From positions 310,001 to 374,000 of the forward strand of contig NZ_CP102604.1 in the NCBI RefSeq assembly GCF_024707505.1: 64,000 bases of DNA, read 5' to 3'. This document shows, one piece after another, positions 1-8,999 of this stretch; within the stretch, counting starts at the first letter, position 1; every line of letters starts with the position of its first letter. Made by a program: the position numbers and the translations under genes. The notes under the pieces were generated by a model, which ran no database searches, was not told where the DNA came from, and was given only the letters and a program-made list of their open reading frames with translations. The stretch comes from Pantoea sp. SOD02. Its GTDB lineage: Bacteria; Pseudomonadota; Gammaproteobacteria; Enterobacterales; Enterobacteriaceae.

Positions 1-1912
1 CAACTTTATCAGCGGGTAGCAAACCCGCGCGATAATCGATGTTGAGTTCAGCCGCAATGGCGGCGGCCGCGCGTGGATTGTCGCCGGTCAGCATCACGAT
101 ATTCACACCAAGCTGCTGCAGCTCAGCCAGCGCGCTGATCGCTTCGCTACGTAGCTGGTCCTGCAACGCTAACGCGCCCAGCACCTGCTGTTCTTGTAAC
201 AGCAGCACCACGGTTTGGCCCTGCGCTTCCAATTCAGCAATCTGCTGTTGCTGTGCGTCATCGAGATGGCCGACTTCGCGCGGCGCGAGCAGCTGATAGG
301 TTACGCCTGCGATCGCGGCACGAATGCCGCTGCCGGCCAGCGTTTGCTGCTGTGCAGCGTGCGGAATGGTGAGCGCGCGACGTTCGGCTTCGCTGACAAT
401 CGCTCGCGCCAGCGGATGGGTGGAACCTTGTTCAACGGCGGCAGCGATACTCAGCAGATTGTCTTCCGCCATCCCGCCAAAGGGCTGGATGTGGCTGATC
501 TGCGGTTTACCGGCGGTCAGCGTGCCGGTTTTGTCGAACGCCATCATACTCACGCGACTGAGACGCTCCAGCGCCGCGCCGCCTTTGATCAGCGCGCCCT
601 GACGGGCGGCAGCGGCCAGGCCGGAGGTGATGGCGGCAGGCGTGGAGATCACCAGCGCACACGGGCAACCAATCAATAGCAGCGTTAGCCCTTTATAAAT
701 CCACGGCAACCATTCGCCAAAGCCGAGCAGCGGCGGCAGCACCATCACCAGCAGCGCCAGCAGCATTATGGCGGGCGTATAAATGCGGCTGAAGCGATCG
801 ATAAAACGCTCAACCGGCGCACGATGGGTTTCGGCTTCCTCAATCAGTTGCAGAATGCGGTCAATGGCACTTTGGCCGGGCTGGGAAATGACTTTCAACG
901 TCACCAGACGATCAAGACTGGTGGCACCGGCCATGATCTGTTCGCCAGGCTCACGCGCCACCGGCAGCGATTCGCCAGTTAGCGCACTTTCATCAAAGCT
1001 GGCGCTGGCCTGCAGCAGTTCGCCATCGGCGGGTAAACGCCCGCCGGCCGCTACCTCAATCACATCGCCGGGTTGCAGCGCCTCAAGTGCGACCTGTTCG
1101 CGCACATTCCCGTTAATACGCGTTGCGGTATCCGGGCGCAGCGCCATCAACGCCGTCACGCCTTTGCGCGCGCGTGCCGCCGCGTAAGCTTCGAGGCGTT
1201 CTCCCAGTTGGAACAGCAGCAGCACCATCGCGGCTTCGGCGTGCGCACCAATCACCAGCGCACCGGCGGCGGCAATGGTCATCAACATCTCAATGCTGAA
1301 CGGCGAACCGCTTCGCAGCAGTTTCCACGCGCTGCGGGCAATCGGTGCTAAACCAATCAACGTGGTGGCGATAAACAGGCGATCGCCCCAAAGCGGCGAA
1401 AACTGGCTCAGCAGCCAGCTGCTGAGCATCAGTGCGCCAAGCAGCAGCAAACCGGCGTTTTCCTGCCAGCGGCTTTCAGGTTGTGGAGGCGATGAGGAAT
1501 CGCTGGCGCTCAGCGTGAAGCCAGCATTTTTCACCACTTGCTCGATGGTGGCGCGGATATCCTGGTCGGCATCGACTACCAGTTTTTCACTGGCAAAAAT
1601 CACGCGAGCTTGTTGTACCTGCGGTACCCGTTGCACGGCAGTTTCAATTTTGCGCGCGCAGCTGGGGCAATCCATGCCCGCAATCTGCCAGCGGTATTGG
1701 TGTGAGGTGAGGGCGGGCCTGTCGCTTTCGGCGTCGCTTTCGCCGCCGGGCGATCCGCTGTCGCTGTCACAGTAGCCGCAATCGCTGTCTGGCGTGACGG
1801 GCTGCGCCGCGGAGATTTTTAATGTTGCGGGTTTTATGCTGCGAATTGAGCACAGCGGCTGCGGCTGACGGTGAGATTTGCCACAGCGGCAAGGGTGAGC
1901 ATGTTGATGCAT
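1..1912 (-). CDS. zntA: Zn(II)/Cd(II)/Pb(II)-exporting P-type ATPase ZntA, 3' end cut off by window edge
   Basis: This inner-membrane P1B-type ATPase exports Zn, Cd and Pb from the cytoplasm. About 637 codons are visible and the C-terminal end lies outside the window. Visible motifs are the metal-binding GMDCPSC (Cys82/Cys85), the CPC of the transport helix (Cys416/Cys418), the phosphorylation site DKTGT (Asp460) and, near the edge, MLTGDN of the ATP-binding hinge. The start is ATG at 1912 with GGAGG just upstream. The N-terminus is about 23 residues longer than I recall for E. coli ZntA and carries extra His (2, 4, 6, 14) and Cys (8, 10, 21, 45, 48). A ZntR-type promoter lies upstream and yhhN follows the same strand, as in E. 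coli. Confidence 0.95.
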   Translation of the reverse strand, partial: MHQHAHPCRCGKSHRQPQPLCSIRSIKPATLKISAAQPVTPDSDCGYCDSDSGSPGGESDAESDRPALTSHQYRWQIAGMDCPSCARKIETAVQRVPQVQQARVIFASEKLVVDADQDIRATIEQVVKNAGFTLSASDSSSPPQPESRWQENAGLLLLGALMLSSWLLSQFSPLWGDRLFIATTLIGLAPIARSAWKLLRSGSPFSIEMLMTIAAAGALVIGAHAEAAMVLLLFQLGERLEAYAAARARKGVTALMALRPDTATRINGNVREQVALEALQPGDVIEVAAGGRLPADGELLQASASFDESALTGESLPVAREPGEQIMAGATSLDRLVTLKVISQPGQSAIDRILQLIEEAETHRAPVERFIDRFSRIYTPAIMLLALLVMVLPPLLGFGEWLPWIYKGLTLLLIGCPCALVISTPAAITSGLAAAARQGALIKGGAALERLSRVSMMAFDKTGTLTAGKPQISHIQPFGGMAEDNLLSIAAAVEQGSTHPLARAIVSEAERRALTIPHAAQQQTLAGSGIRAAIAGVTYQLLAPREVGHLDDAQQQQIAELEAQGQTVVLLLQEQQVLGALALQDQLRSEAISALAELQQLGVNIVMLTGDNPRAAAAIAAELNIDYRAGLLPADKV

Positions 1913-1953
1913 ATAACCTCCGGAATCAGGGGCGGGCTGATGCCCGCGCCCTA

Positions 1954-1985
1954 ATGCTACACTCTGGAGTGGACTCCAGAGTCAA
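1954..1985 (-). promoter_or_regulatory. ZntR-type (MerR family) promoter/operator of zntA
   Basis: On the minus strand, a -35 TTGACT (1980-1985) and a -10 TAGCAT (1954-1959) are separated by 20 bp, the over-long spacer typical of MerR-family promoters. The spacer holds a perfect dyad with arms ACTCTGGAGT (1961-1970) and ACTCCAGAGT (1973-1982). From memory this is almost identical to the E. coli zntA operator bound by ZntR. It implies zinc-dependent activation of zntA; zntR itself is not in the window. Confidence 0.93.
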
Positions 1986-2004
1986 GCGGAAGGTGAGGTT
2001 ATCT

Positions 2005-2634
2005 TCAGTAGAGCCACAGTGAACGCGCAATCATGAAGTGACCGGCGAAGTAGCAGGCGGCAACGATGGCGCTATCGGCGCTGAAACGGCGGCGATAATG
2101 CGAGATAAACCAGACAATATTGGCTAATAGCAGTAACGCGGCACCAACCAGCAGCGAGAAGCTGAAGTCAGTTGGACGGAAGAAGTAGTTCTCCGCCGCC
2201 ATCCAGTTCATCACCAGCGTCATGCCGATTAAGGTGCAGATCGGCCAGCGCAGATCTTCCAGCTTGGTCCACAGAATCCCGATAACAATCACACCAATAA
2301 TCAGGAAGGTGAGAGGAATCGGCCAGAAGAAACTCATGGTCATGTGCGCGGCAAAACTGATGGTGTATAGCAGATGCGACAGGAAGAACGCGCCCAGCGC
2401 ATAAAGCATTTGTTGACGCGGCAACAGCATTAACGCGTCACCCACCAGCGTGGCGACCAGACCGGCCAGAATCAAATAATCGGTGGTGTTGAAGGTTGGA
2501 GCTTGCCACGCCCAGGCAACGAGCAACAGCAAGGTGACAGGTTTAAATAGCCAGCGTTGCCATTGCGGACCGCGGTATGAAGCATCGACGTAGAGCCAGC
2601 CGGAAAAAAGTACGGCAAGGAAAGACCAAAGCAT
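2005..2634 (-). CDS. yhhN: YhhN family membrane protein
   Basis: A 209-residue, strongly hydrophobic protein with about eight predicted membrane segments and an Arg-rich cytoplasmic stretch near residues 180-187. It belongs to the YhhN/TMEM86 family; eukaryotic members are lysoplasmalogenases, but the bacterial role is not established and I infer nothing further. ATG at 2634 follows GGGAGAAAA. It precedes zntA on the same strand, with the ZntR promoter lying between them, so zntA has its own promoter. Confidence 0.85.
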   Translation of the reverse strand: MLWSFLAVLFSGWLYVDASYRGPQWQRWLFKPVTLLLLVAWAWQAPTFNTTDYLILAGLVATLVGDALMLLPRQQMLYALGAFFLSHLLYTISFAAHMTMSFFWPIPLTFLIIGVIVIGILWTKLEDLRWPICTLIGMTLVMNWMAAENYFFRPTDFSFSLLVGAALLLLANIVWFISHYRRRFSADSAIVAACYFAGHFMIARSLWLY

Positions 2635-2798
2635 TTTTTCTCCCTTTTCTGGACGAAATGTCCGCCAGTTTGATGAATTTTCCCAAAATCACCCTCTCAG
2701 TGTAAGTTACCGCCGCCGAATGTGACAATCAGCCGACTCTGGTTGTATGCTTTGTCGTCTTTACCCGTTCCGAATTAACGCAAAGCACGAGATAAATC

Positions 2799-3155
2799 AT
2801 GAGCAAACCACCGCTAATCTTTTTCATCGTACTGGCCATTATTGCCGTTTTGGCGACCCGTCAGTTTATTAAACAGCGCCGCGAAACGGCGGTGAACGAT
2901 GCCTCGCCGGTGCGCTCGCTGAGCGTGGAAGTGAAAACTAAACGCGAATTTCCGTCGCCCAATCGCCGTTCACGCCAGCGCGAAGAGATTGTGGCGGAAG
3001 ATATGAAGTATGAAGCCTGGTTCCATCCGCTGAACGGTGCCAGCGATATTAAAGTGACGGTGAACGCGAACGAGTATCACCAGATCGATAAGGGCGCGAA
3101 GGGCGAGTTGAAGATGAAGGGCACGCGTTTTGTAAGTTTTACCCCGAGCCCGTAG
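2799..3155 (+). CDS. yhhM: DUF2500 protein YhhM
   Basis: A small protein of 118 residues with one N-terminal membrane anchor (about residues 5-20), then a basic linker and a soluble domain ending in GTRFVSFTPSP. It matches the E. coli YhhM/DUF2500 family in length and end motif (GTRFVSF). Function is unknown. It is divergent from yhhN. The stop codon TAG at 3153-3155 is formed by the GTAG head of a REP element, so the last residues and the stop appear to have been set by that repeat. Confidence 0.8.
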   Translation: MSKPPLIFFIVLAIIAVLATRQFIKQRRETAVNDASPVRSLSVEVKTKREFPSPNRRSRQREEIVAEDMKYEAWFHPLNGASDIKVTVNANEYHQIDKGAKGELKMKGTRFVSFTPSP

Positions 3156-3175
3156 GGTCGCCATTCATGGCGACC
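3152..3175 (+). repeat. REP element (GTAG class A), R1
   Basis: GTAG is followed by perfect complementary arms GGTCGCCAT and ATGGCGACC around a TC loop. It is one of eight related copies in the window. This copy overlaps the end of yhhM and supplies its stop codon. Confidence 0.85.
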
Positions 3176-3223
3176 TGGCCACAAACCGCACAATCATGGC
3201 GACCTGGTCACAAACCGCACGAA
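3166..3223. repeat. 29-bp tandem duplication containing a REP half-arm
   Basis: Positions 3166-3194 and 3195-3223 are two consecutive 29-bp units that differ at only three or four bases. Each begins with CATGGCGACC, the right arm of the REP R1, followed by TGGYCACAAACCGCAC. The pair fills the gap between the convergent genes yhhM and yhhL. It looks like a recent duplication anchored in the REP. Confidence 0.85.
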
Positions 3224-3224
3224 A

Positions 3225-3494
3225 CTACATCTTCGGATAATGCTTTTTCTGCCACGCCAGCAGCTCAAACACGCCAAAGAAGAAGATCTTCGTCTGGGTT
3301 ACGCCGCTCAGTTTCGGCGCGTCCTTCGGCTGGGTCGCGCGCAGCAACACCAGCTGCAGGCCGTGCATAATCACCATAAAGAACAGTGCCACGTGCACGA
3401 AATAGCGCAGCGGCGTTGGGAAAGGTTGCACCAGATTGAGCAGTAAAAAGGCCCAGACGCAAATCATCAGCAAACGTCCCAAATTAAGCCACAT
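3225..3494 (-). CDS. yhhL: DUF1145 membrane protein YhhL
   Basis: With ATG at 3494 (MWLNLGRLL) the product has 89 residues, the same as E. coli YhhL. The frame is open further upstream but that lies inside rsmD. Two hydrophobic segments near the N-terminus and a third in the middle suggest a small inner-membrane protein. Function is unknown. The start overlaps the 3' end of rsmD (stop at 3484) by about ten bases, so the two are probably translationally coupled as in E. coli. Confidence 0.8.
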   Translation of the reverse strand: MWLNLGRLLMICVWAFLLLNLVQPFPTPLRYFVHVALFFMVIMHGLQLVLLRATQPKDAPKLSGVTQTKIFFFGVFELLAWQKKHYPKM

Positions 3495-4080
3495 CGTGCG
3501 TCTCCTGTTGACGTTGATAAAGGCGATAAGCCACCTGACCGGCAATCTTCTCGCGGTACAAATCCCAATTCGCGGGTGCTACGGGCGTGCCGTTTTCCAC
3601 TTCACTCTCGACATAAATCAGCGCTTCAGCCGCTAACCAGCCATTCTGCTCCAGCAGCGTCAACGTTTCCTGTAACAACCCTTTACGGAACGGCGGATCG
3701 ACAAACACCACGTCAAACGGCTCGCCCGGCTGACTCAGCCACTGCAGCGTGTTGGTTTGCACCACCTTGGCCTGGGTGGCGCGCAGCGTTTGCAGGTTCT
3801 GTGACAGCTGTTGTGCCACTGAACGCTCCAGCTCCAGCAGCGTGGCTGAAGCCGCATAACGAGACAGCGCTTCCAGCCCTAACGCGCCGCTGCCGGCGAA
3901 ACAATCGAGGCAGCGCGCTTCCTGGATATCCGGTGCCAGCCAGTTGAACAGGGTTTCACGTACGCGATCGGTGGTGGGGCGCAGACCTGCGCTATCCGGC
4001 ACCGGTAATTTACGGCCGCGCCACTGACCGCCAATGATGCGGATCTGGCCAGCGCTGCTGCTGCGGGGGGATTTACTCAT
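3484..4080 (-). CDS. rsmD: 16S rRNA (guanine(966)-N2)-methyltransferase RsmD
   Basis: This SAM-dependent enzyme methylates G966 of 16S rRNA in the small subunit. The N-terminal GQIRIIGGQWRGRKLPV block, the SAM-binding region (CLDCFAGSGALGLEAL) and the catalytic VFVDPPF motif (N/DPPF type) are all present. The ATG at 4080 gives 198 residues, the E. coli length. An in-frame GTG three codons upstream (4089) is an alternative start. It is divergent from ftsY and coupled to yhhL downstream. Confidence 0.93.
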   Translation of the reverse strand: MSKSPRSSSAGQIRIIGGQWRGRKLPVPDSAGLRPTTDRVRETLFNWLAPDIQEARCLDCFAGSGALGLEALSRYAASATLLELERSVAQQLSQNLQTLRATQAKVVQTNTLQWLSQPGEPFDVVFVDPPFRKGLLQETLTLLEQNGWLAAEALIYVESEVENGTPVAPANWDLYREKIAGQVAYRLYQRQQETHDVA

Positions 4081-4312
4081 TTCGCTCACAACTCGTCATA
4101 ATTTGTTGCGTAGTTTAACGGGCGTAGCGGGCAGAAGAAACGTTAAAAAAGGGTGCTGTGGTGCGCTGGCTGGAAAGTGTTAGACTACTGAGTTGGTATA
4201 GTGCGCGTAATTACCTGATTTTTACGCCGCTCACCCGCTTAAAATTGAATATTTTATCCCCTGGGAACAAGCGTGCTACCGGGAATAAGCCATCGAGGAG
4301 TAGGGTCACACA

Positions 4313-5758
4313 ATGGCAAAAGAGAAAAAACGCGGCTTTTTTTCCTGGTTAGGCTTTGGCAAAGAAGAAGAGACGCAACAACCTGCTGAAGAGCAGCAGC
4401 AAACCACCGAGGTGGTGGCTGAGCCTGCCGTTGAAGAGAGTGCGCTCGATCGCGCCGAAGCGCAGGCTGTCGAAACCGTCGCCGTCACCGAGCAGGTGGC
4501 GGAACAGCAGCAGGTTGAACCGGAACTGATTGAAGAGCCGGTTATCGAGCCGCATGAACCTGAGCCGGTTACCGCAATCGTTGGAGAAGTGCTGCCGGAA
4601 GAGATAACGCCGCCGGATGTGGCACCAATCGAAGAAGAGCCGCAGCTGGAAGAGCTGGCGCTTGATGAGCCAGAACTGGATGAAGAAGCGCCTTTAACTG
4701 ATGAAGAACTGGAAGCGCTGGCGTTAGCGGAAACCTATGCGGAAGATGCCGAGCTAGCCGAGGCTACGCAGGATACCGTGAGCGATCTGCCACTGGCTGC
4801 TGCGCCGATGATTGCGCAGGAGCAGGAGCGTCCTACCAAAGAGGGCTTTTTCGCCCGTCTGAAACGCAGCCTGGTCAAAACCCGTGAAAACCTCGGTTCG
4901 GGCTTTATCAGCCTGTTCCGCGGTAAGAAAATCGATGACGATCTGTTTGAAGAGCTGGAAGAGCAGCTGCTGATTGCCGACGTTGGCGTTGAAACCACGC
5001 GCCGCATCATCACCAATCTGACACAACAGGCCAATCGCAAGCAGTTGCGCGATGCCGAAGCGCTGTATGGCCTGCTGAAAGCTGAAATGTCCGGCATTTT
5101 GGAAAAAGTGGATCAGCCGCTGGAAGTGGGGGGCAAAACGCCCTTCGTCATTCTGATGGTTGGCGTCAACGGCGTGGGTAAAACAACCACCATCGGTAAG
5201 CTGGCGCGTCAGTATCAGGCGCAGGGCAAATCGGTGATGCTGGCAGCGGGTGATACCTTCCGTGCCGCAGCCGTTGAGCAGCTGCAGGTTTGGGGCCAGC
5301 GCAACAACATTCCTGTGGTGGCGCAGCATACCGGCGCAGATTCTGCCTCGGTGATTTTTGACGCCATTCAGGCCGCCAAGTCACGCAATGTGGATGTACT
5401 GATCGCCGATACCGCCGGTCGCCTGCAGAACAAATCGCACCTGATGGAAGAGCTGAAGAAAATTACCCGCGTGATGAAGAAGCTGGATGAAGATGCGCCG
5501 CATGAAGTGATGCTGACGCTCGACGCCAGCACCGGGCAAAACGCCATCAGCCAGGCCAAACTGTTCCATGAAGCGGTGGGCCTGACCGGCATCACCCTGA
5601 CGAAACTGGATGGAACCGCGAAAGGCGGCGTGATCTTCTCGGTTGCCGATCAGTTCGGCATTCCGATTCGTTATATCGGTGTTGGGGAAGGCATCGAGGA
5701 TTTACGGCCATTTAAGGCCGCAGACTTTATTGAGGCACTGTTTGCCCGAGAGGAATGA
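4313..5758 (+). CDS. ftsY: Signal recognition particle receptor FtsY
   Basis: FtsY is the SRP receptor GTPase that docks ribosome-SRP complexes at the inner membrane. The 481-residue protein has a basic tip (KEKKRGFFSWLGFGKE), a long acidic A domain to about residue 165, and a conserved NG domain. GTPase motifs GVNGVGKTTT (from residue 284), DTAGR and TKLDGTAKGG are visible. A good Shine-Dalgarno (GAGGAG) precedes ATG 4313. It is the first gene of ftsYEX, with ftsE starting five bases after its stop. Confidence 0.97.
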   Translation: MAKEKKRGFFSWLGFGKEEETQQPAEEQQQTTEVVAEPAVEESALDRAEAQAVETVAVTEQVAEQQQVEPELIEEPVIEPHEPEPVTAIVGEVLPEEITPPDVAPIEEEPQLEELALDEPELDEEAPLTDEELEALALAETYAEDAELAEATQDTVSDLPLAAAPMIAQEQERPTKEGFFARLKRSLVKTRENLGSGFISLFRGKKIDDDLFEELEEQLLIADVGVETTRRIITNLTQQANRKQLRDAEALYGLLKAEMSGILEKVDQPLEVGGKTPFVILMVGVNGVGKTTTIGKLARQYQAQGKSVMLAAGDTFRAAAVEQLQVWGQRNNIPVVAQHTGADSASVIFDAIQAAKSRNVDVLIADTAGRLQNKSHLMEELKKITRVMKKLDEDAPHEVMLTLDASTGQNAISQAKLFHEAVGLTGITLTKLDGTAKGGVIFSVADQFGIPIRYIGVGEGIEDLRPFKAADFIEALFAREE

Positions 5759-5763
5759 TTGGG

Positions 5764-6432
5764 ATGATTCGCTTTGAAGAGGTCAGTAAAGCTTACCTGG
5801 GAGGACGTCAGGCGCTGCAGGGAGTGGATTTCCATCTGCGTCCCGGCGAAATGGCGTTCCTGACCGGCCATTCCGGCGCGGGGAAAAGTACCTTACTGAA
5901 GCTGATTTGTGGCATTGAGCGCCCGAGCGCCGGGCAGATCTGGTTTAGCGGCCACGATATTTCGCGTCTGCGTCACAGCGAAGTGCCTTTCCTGCGACGT
6001 CAGATCGGCATGATTTTCCAGGATCACCATTTGTTGATGGATCGTTCGGTCTACGACAACGTAGCGATTCCGCTGATCATTTCCGGGGCCAGCGGCGAAG
6101 ATATTCGTCGTCGTGTGTCAGCAGCGCTGGATAAAGTCGGCCTGCTCGACAAAGCGAAAAGCTATCCGATTCAGCTCTCTGGCGGTGAACAGCAGCGCGT
6201 CGGCATTGCCCGCGCGGTGGTGAACAAGCCTGCGGTGCTGCTGGCGGATGAACCCACCGGTAACCTCGACAACGCGCTGTCGGAAGACATCCTGCGCCTG
6301 TTCGAAGAGTTCAACCGCGTTGGCGTCACGGTGTTAATGGCAACGCACGATGTCGGGCTGATTGCACGCCGGAATTACCGCGTGATGACGCTTAATCAGG
6401 GACGTCTGCACGGAGGCCACGATGGTCAATAA
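5764..6432 (+). CDS. ftsE: Cell division ATP-binding protein FtsE
   Basis: FtsE is the ATPase of the FtsEX complex, which acts at the divisome and controls septal peptidoglycan hydrolases through EnvC. It has 222 residues with Walker [10 protein letters not shown], the signature LSGGEQQR and Walker [14 protein letters not shown] chose ATG 5764 ([14 protein letters not shown]), matching the E. coli N-terminus. An upstream in-frame ATG at 5755 overlaps the ftsY stop and would add three residues. The 3' end overlaps ftsX by 11 bases. Confidence 0.96.
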   Translation: MIRFEEVSKAYLGGRQALQGVDFHLRPGEMAFLTGHSGAGKSTLLKLICGIERPSAGQIWFSGHDISRLRHSEVPFLRRQIGMIFQDHHLLMDRSVYDNVAIPLIISGASGEDIRRRVSAALDKVGLLDKAKSYPIQLSGGEQQRVGIARAVVNKPAVLLADEPTGNLDNALSEDILRLFEEFNRVGVTVLMATHDVGLIARRNYRVMTLNQGRLHGGHDGQ

Positions 6433-7405
6433 ACGCAACAAGCGCGCACCTGCGCCGAAAGCGAAGCAGCCTTCCAAAAGTAAGGCGCTAAAAGGCGGCT
6501 GGCAGGAGCAGTGGCGCTATGCGCTGCGTGGCACGCTGTCGGATATGTGGCGTCAGCCGCTGGCGACGCTGCTGACGGTAATGGTGATCGCTATTTCCCT
6601 GACGCTGCCGAGTGTGTGCTACATGGTATGGAAGAACGTCAGCCAGGCGGCGACGCAGTGGTATCCCGCGCCGCAGTTAACGGTTTATCTGGATAAAGCG
6701 CTGGATGATACCGCAGCGGAGAACGTCACCGCGCAGCTCAAGCAGCTCGATGGCGTGGATAACGTCAATTACCTGACCCGTGAAGAAGCGCTGAATGAGT
6801 TCCGCAACTGGTCTGGTTTTGGTGGTTCGATGGACATGCTGGAGCAGAATCCGCTGCCGGCGGTGGCTATCATCACGCCAAAACTCAATTTCCAGAATTC
6901 GGACACCATGGCGAATCTGCGCGATCGCGTTGCGAAAGTGCAGGGCGTTGATGAAGTGCGCATGGATGACAGCTGGTTCGCGCGTTTAGCGGCGTTAACC
7001 GGGCTGGTGGGGCAGATTGCCTCAATGATTGGCCTGCTGATGGTGGTCGCGGTGTTCCTGGTGATCGGTAACAGTGTGCGGCTCAGCATCTTTGCACGGC
7101 GCGATACCATTAACGTGCAGAAGCTGATTGGTGCTACCGACGGCTTTATCCTGCGTCCCTTCCTGTACGGCGGTGCGCTGTTAGGCTTTGGTGGCGCGGT
7201 GCTGTCGCTGCTGCTCTCCGAAGTGCTGGTGTTGCGCCTGCAATCGGTGGTGGCGCAAGTGGCAACGGTGTTCGGTACCACCTTTGTGCTTGAAGGTTTT
7301 TCCTGGGATGAAGGGCTGCTGCTACTGCTGATCGCCGCCATCATCGGCTGGATTGCCGCCTGGCTGGCAACGGTACAACATTTACGCCGTTTTACGCCGC
7401 AGTAA
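6422..7405 (+). CDS. ftsX: Cell division membrane protein FtsX
   Basis: FtsX is the membrane partner of FtsE, related to MacB-type mechanotransmission permeases. The 327 residues comprise a basic cytoplasmic N-terminus (Lys/Arg/Ala/Pro-rich, residues 1-27), a first membrane segment near 45-70, a large periplasmic loop that binds the EnvC activator, and three further membrane segments in the C-terminal half. It is somewhat shorter than E. coli FtsX, mostly in the N-terminal tail. It overlaps ftsE by 11 bases and ends the operon. Confidence 0.95.
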   Translation: MVNKRNKRAPAPKAKQPSKSKALKGGWQEQWRYALRGTLSDMWRQPLATLLTVMVIAISLTLPSVCYMVWKNVSQAATQWYPAPQLTVYLDKALDDTAAENVTAQLKQLDGVDNVNYLTREEALNEFRNWSGFGGSMDMLEQNPLPAVAIITPKLNFQNSDTMANLRDRVAKVQGVDEVRMDDSWFARLAALTGLVGQIASMIGLLMVVAVFLVIGNSVRLSIFARRDTINVQKLIGATDGFILRPFLYGGALLGFGGAVLSLLLSEVLVLRLQSVVAQVATVFGTTFVLEGFSWDEGLLLLLIAAIIGWIAAWLATVQHLRRFTPQ

Positions 7406-7524
7406 CCAAAAGCAACGTTTTTTGATATACTCTTCCTCTGCTGCCGACGACCTGGGAGCAGAGGAATTCTCCTATTTCCCCCGCCGTCATCTGTGTGTAA
7501 AATATTCACTGCTATAATTGAACT

Positions 7525-7533
7525 TGTGGATAA
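7525..7533 (-). promoter_or_regulatory. DnaA box in the rpoH promoter region
   Basis: The minus strand reads TTATCCACA, a perfect consensus DnaA box, 112 bp before the rpoH start codon. In E. coli, DnaA binds sites overlapping two rpoH promoters and represses them. Conservation here suggests the same link between replication and the heat-shock sigma factor. Confidence 0.75.
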
Positions 7534-7579
7534 CTTTGTCGTCCAAGTAGCACAGATTGCTTCTGGTTTTCTCGTGACG

Positions 7580-7608
7580 TTGACATAATGTAGCGTCTGC
7601 GCAAAATA
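7580..7608 (+). promoter_or_regulatory. Candidate sigma-70 promoter of rpoH
   Basis: TTGACA (7580-7585) is followed after 17 bp by AAAATA (7603-7608), about 36 bp before the rpoH ATG. E. coli rpoH has several promoters; which one this would correspond to is not decided by sequence alone. Confidence 0.45.
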
Positions 7609-7644
7609 CCGTGCAGCAAGTCCATTGAATTTGTGAGGGTTTGA

Positions 7645-8502
7645 ATGACCAAAGAAATGCAAACTTTAGCGATTGCTCCTCTGGGTAACCTGGAATCTTA
7701 CGTCCGGGCTGCCAACAACTGGCCGGTGCTGACGGCAGAAGAGGAAAAAGCATTGGCTGAGCGGCTGCATTACCAGGGCGATCTGGATGCAGCTAAGACG
7801 CTGATCCTGTCTCACCTGCGCTTTGTTGTTCATATTGCTCGTAACTACTCCGGTTACGGCTTGCCGCAGGCAGACCTGATTCAGGAAGGTAACATCGGCC
7901 TGATGAAGGCGGTGCGTCGCTTCAATCCTGAAGTCGGCGTGCGTCTGGTGTCGTTTGCCGTGCACTGGATTAAAGCAGAGATTCACGAATACGTGCTGCG
8001 TAACTGGCGTATTGTGAAAGTCGCGACCACCAAAGCTCAGCGTAAGCTGTTCTTTAACCTGCGTAAAAGCAAACAGCGTCTCGGTTGGTTCAACCAGGAC
8101 GAAGTTGAAATGGTCGCACGCGAGCTGGGCGTGAGCAGCAAAGACGTGCTGGAAATGGAATCGCGCATGGCCGCGCAGGATATGACTTTCGACATGTCTT
8201 CAGATGATGAAGCAGGCGAAGGCAAATCAATGGCGCCAGTGCTGTATCTGCAGGATAAAACCTCTGACTTTGCCGATGGCATCGAAGAGGACAACTGGGA
8301 TGCACATGCGGCTGACAAGCTGAGCGATGCGATGCTGAGCCTCGACGAGCGTAGTCAGGACATTATCCGTGCCCGCTGGCTGGACGATGACAACAAAACC
8401 ACGCTGCAGGAGCTGGCCGACAAATACGGCGTCTCTGCAGAGCGCGTGCGTCAGTTGGAAAAGAACGCCATGAAGAAACTGCGTGTGGCGATTGAAGCCT
8501 GA
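7645..8502 (+). CDS. rpoH: RNA polymerase heat-shock sigma factor RpoH (sigma 32)
   Basis: Sigma 32 directs transcription of chaperone and protease genes in heat shock. The 285-residue protein has region 2 (about 50-120), the RpoH box QRKLFFNLR beginning exactly at residue 132 as in E. coli, and region 4 with the helix-turn-helix near the C-terminus ([22 protein letters not shown]). Translation in E. coli is controlled by an mRNA thermosensor spanning the first 200 or so coding bases; I did not fold it here. A DnaA box lies upstream and a strong terminator follows. Confidence 0.97.
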   Translation: MTKEMQTLAIAPLGNLESYVRAANNWPVLTAEEEKALAERLHYQGDLDAAKTLILSHLRFVVHIARNYSGYGLPQADLIQEGNIGLMKAVRRFNPEVGVRLVSFAVHWIKAEIHEYVLRNWRIVKVATTKAQRKLFFNLRKSKQRLGWFNQDEVEMVARELGVSSKDVLEMESRMAAQDMTFDMSSDDEAGEGKSMAPVLYLQDKTSDFADGIEEDNWDAHAADKLSDAMLSLDERSQDIIRARWLDDDNKTTLQELADKYGVSAERVRQLEKNAMKKLRVAIEA

Positions 8503-8522
8503 TAGCGATCGGGTGGAAAAAT

Positions 8523-8549
8523 GGGGCGACTTTTAAGTCGCCCTTTTTA
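8523..8549 (+). terminator. Rho-independent terminator of rpoH
   Basis: The arms GGGCGACTT and AAGTCGCCC form a near-perfect hairpin followed by TTTTT, 20 bp after the rpoH stop codon. Confidence 0.9.
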
Positions 8550-8555
8550 TTGCCT

Positions 8556-8579
8556 GGTCGCCATGAATGGCGACCCTAC
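8556..8579 (-). repeat. REP element (class A), R2
   Basis: On the minus strand: GTAG, then arms GGTCGCCAT and ATGGCGACC with a TC loop, identical to the copy at 3152-3175. It lies between the convergent genes rpoH and panM, directly after the rpoH terminator. Confidence 0.85.
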
Positions 8580-8612
8580 GATAAACCGTGCTGCCGATCG
8601 CTCCAACATATG

Positions 8613-8999
8613 TCATTTCACCCAACCATCAGCCTGCGCACGAAAACCACATGCCTGCATAAACGCCGCGCGCACGCCCTGAACGGCGTCGCCGTCATCG
8701 GCAATCCACCAATGCGCTAACGCGCTGTTCTGCGCCATCGTCTCTTCCAGCAAGTATTGACCCACACCACGTCGACGTGTGACTTCACGCACGTTGAGAT
8801 GGGTGATTTTCCCCTGCGTGCCGCTGATGGTCAGCTGCAGCGCCGCCAGTAATCTGTCGTTAAAACGCGCCGCATACAGACGCTGCGTGTCGCTGAGTTG
8901 CGCTTCCAGTTGCACAATATCGATTTCCGGCCAGACTTTAGCTAAATCGATCCGATCCTGAGCGGTTAACGATGCTAAGCGCTGGATTGTCAGCTTCAT
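8613..8999 (-). CDS. panM: PanD maturation/regulatory acetyltransferase-fold protein PanM (PanZ)
   Basis: PanM triggers self-cleavage of the aspartate decarboxylase proenzyme PanD and senses CoA, thus controlling pantothenate synthesis. The 128 residues form a minimal GNAT fold with the acetyl-CoA loop REVTRRRGVGQYLLEE. The N-terminus MKLTIQRL and the block RLYAARFNDRLLAALQ match E. coli PanM closely. In E. coli panM sits between livJ and livK; here it sits between rpoH and the single liv binding-protein gene. Confidence 0.93.
   Translation of the reverse strand: MKLTIQRLASLTAQDRIDLAKVWPEIDIVQLEAQLSDTQRLYAARFNDRLLAALQLTISGTQGKITHLNVREVTRRRGVGQYLLEETMAQNSALAHWWIADDGDAVQGVRAAFMQACGFRAQADGWVK

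Noticed and set aside
39..1775. Long plus-strand open frames over the first 1.8 kb
   Set aside because: They are shadows of zntA, whose minus-strand frame carries all P-type ATPase motifs.
6769..7662. Minus-strand open frame of nearly 300 codons over ftsX and the rpoH leader
   Set aside because: It shows no family features and overlaps the well-supported ftsX on the other strand; high-GC shadow.
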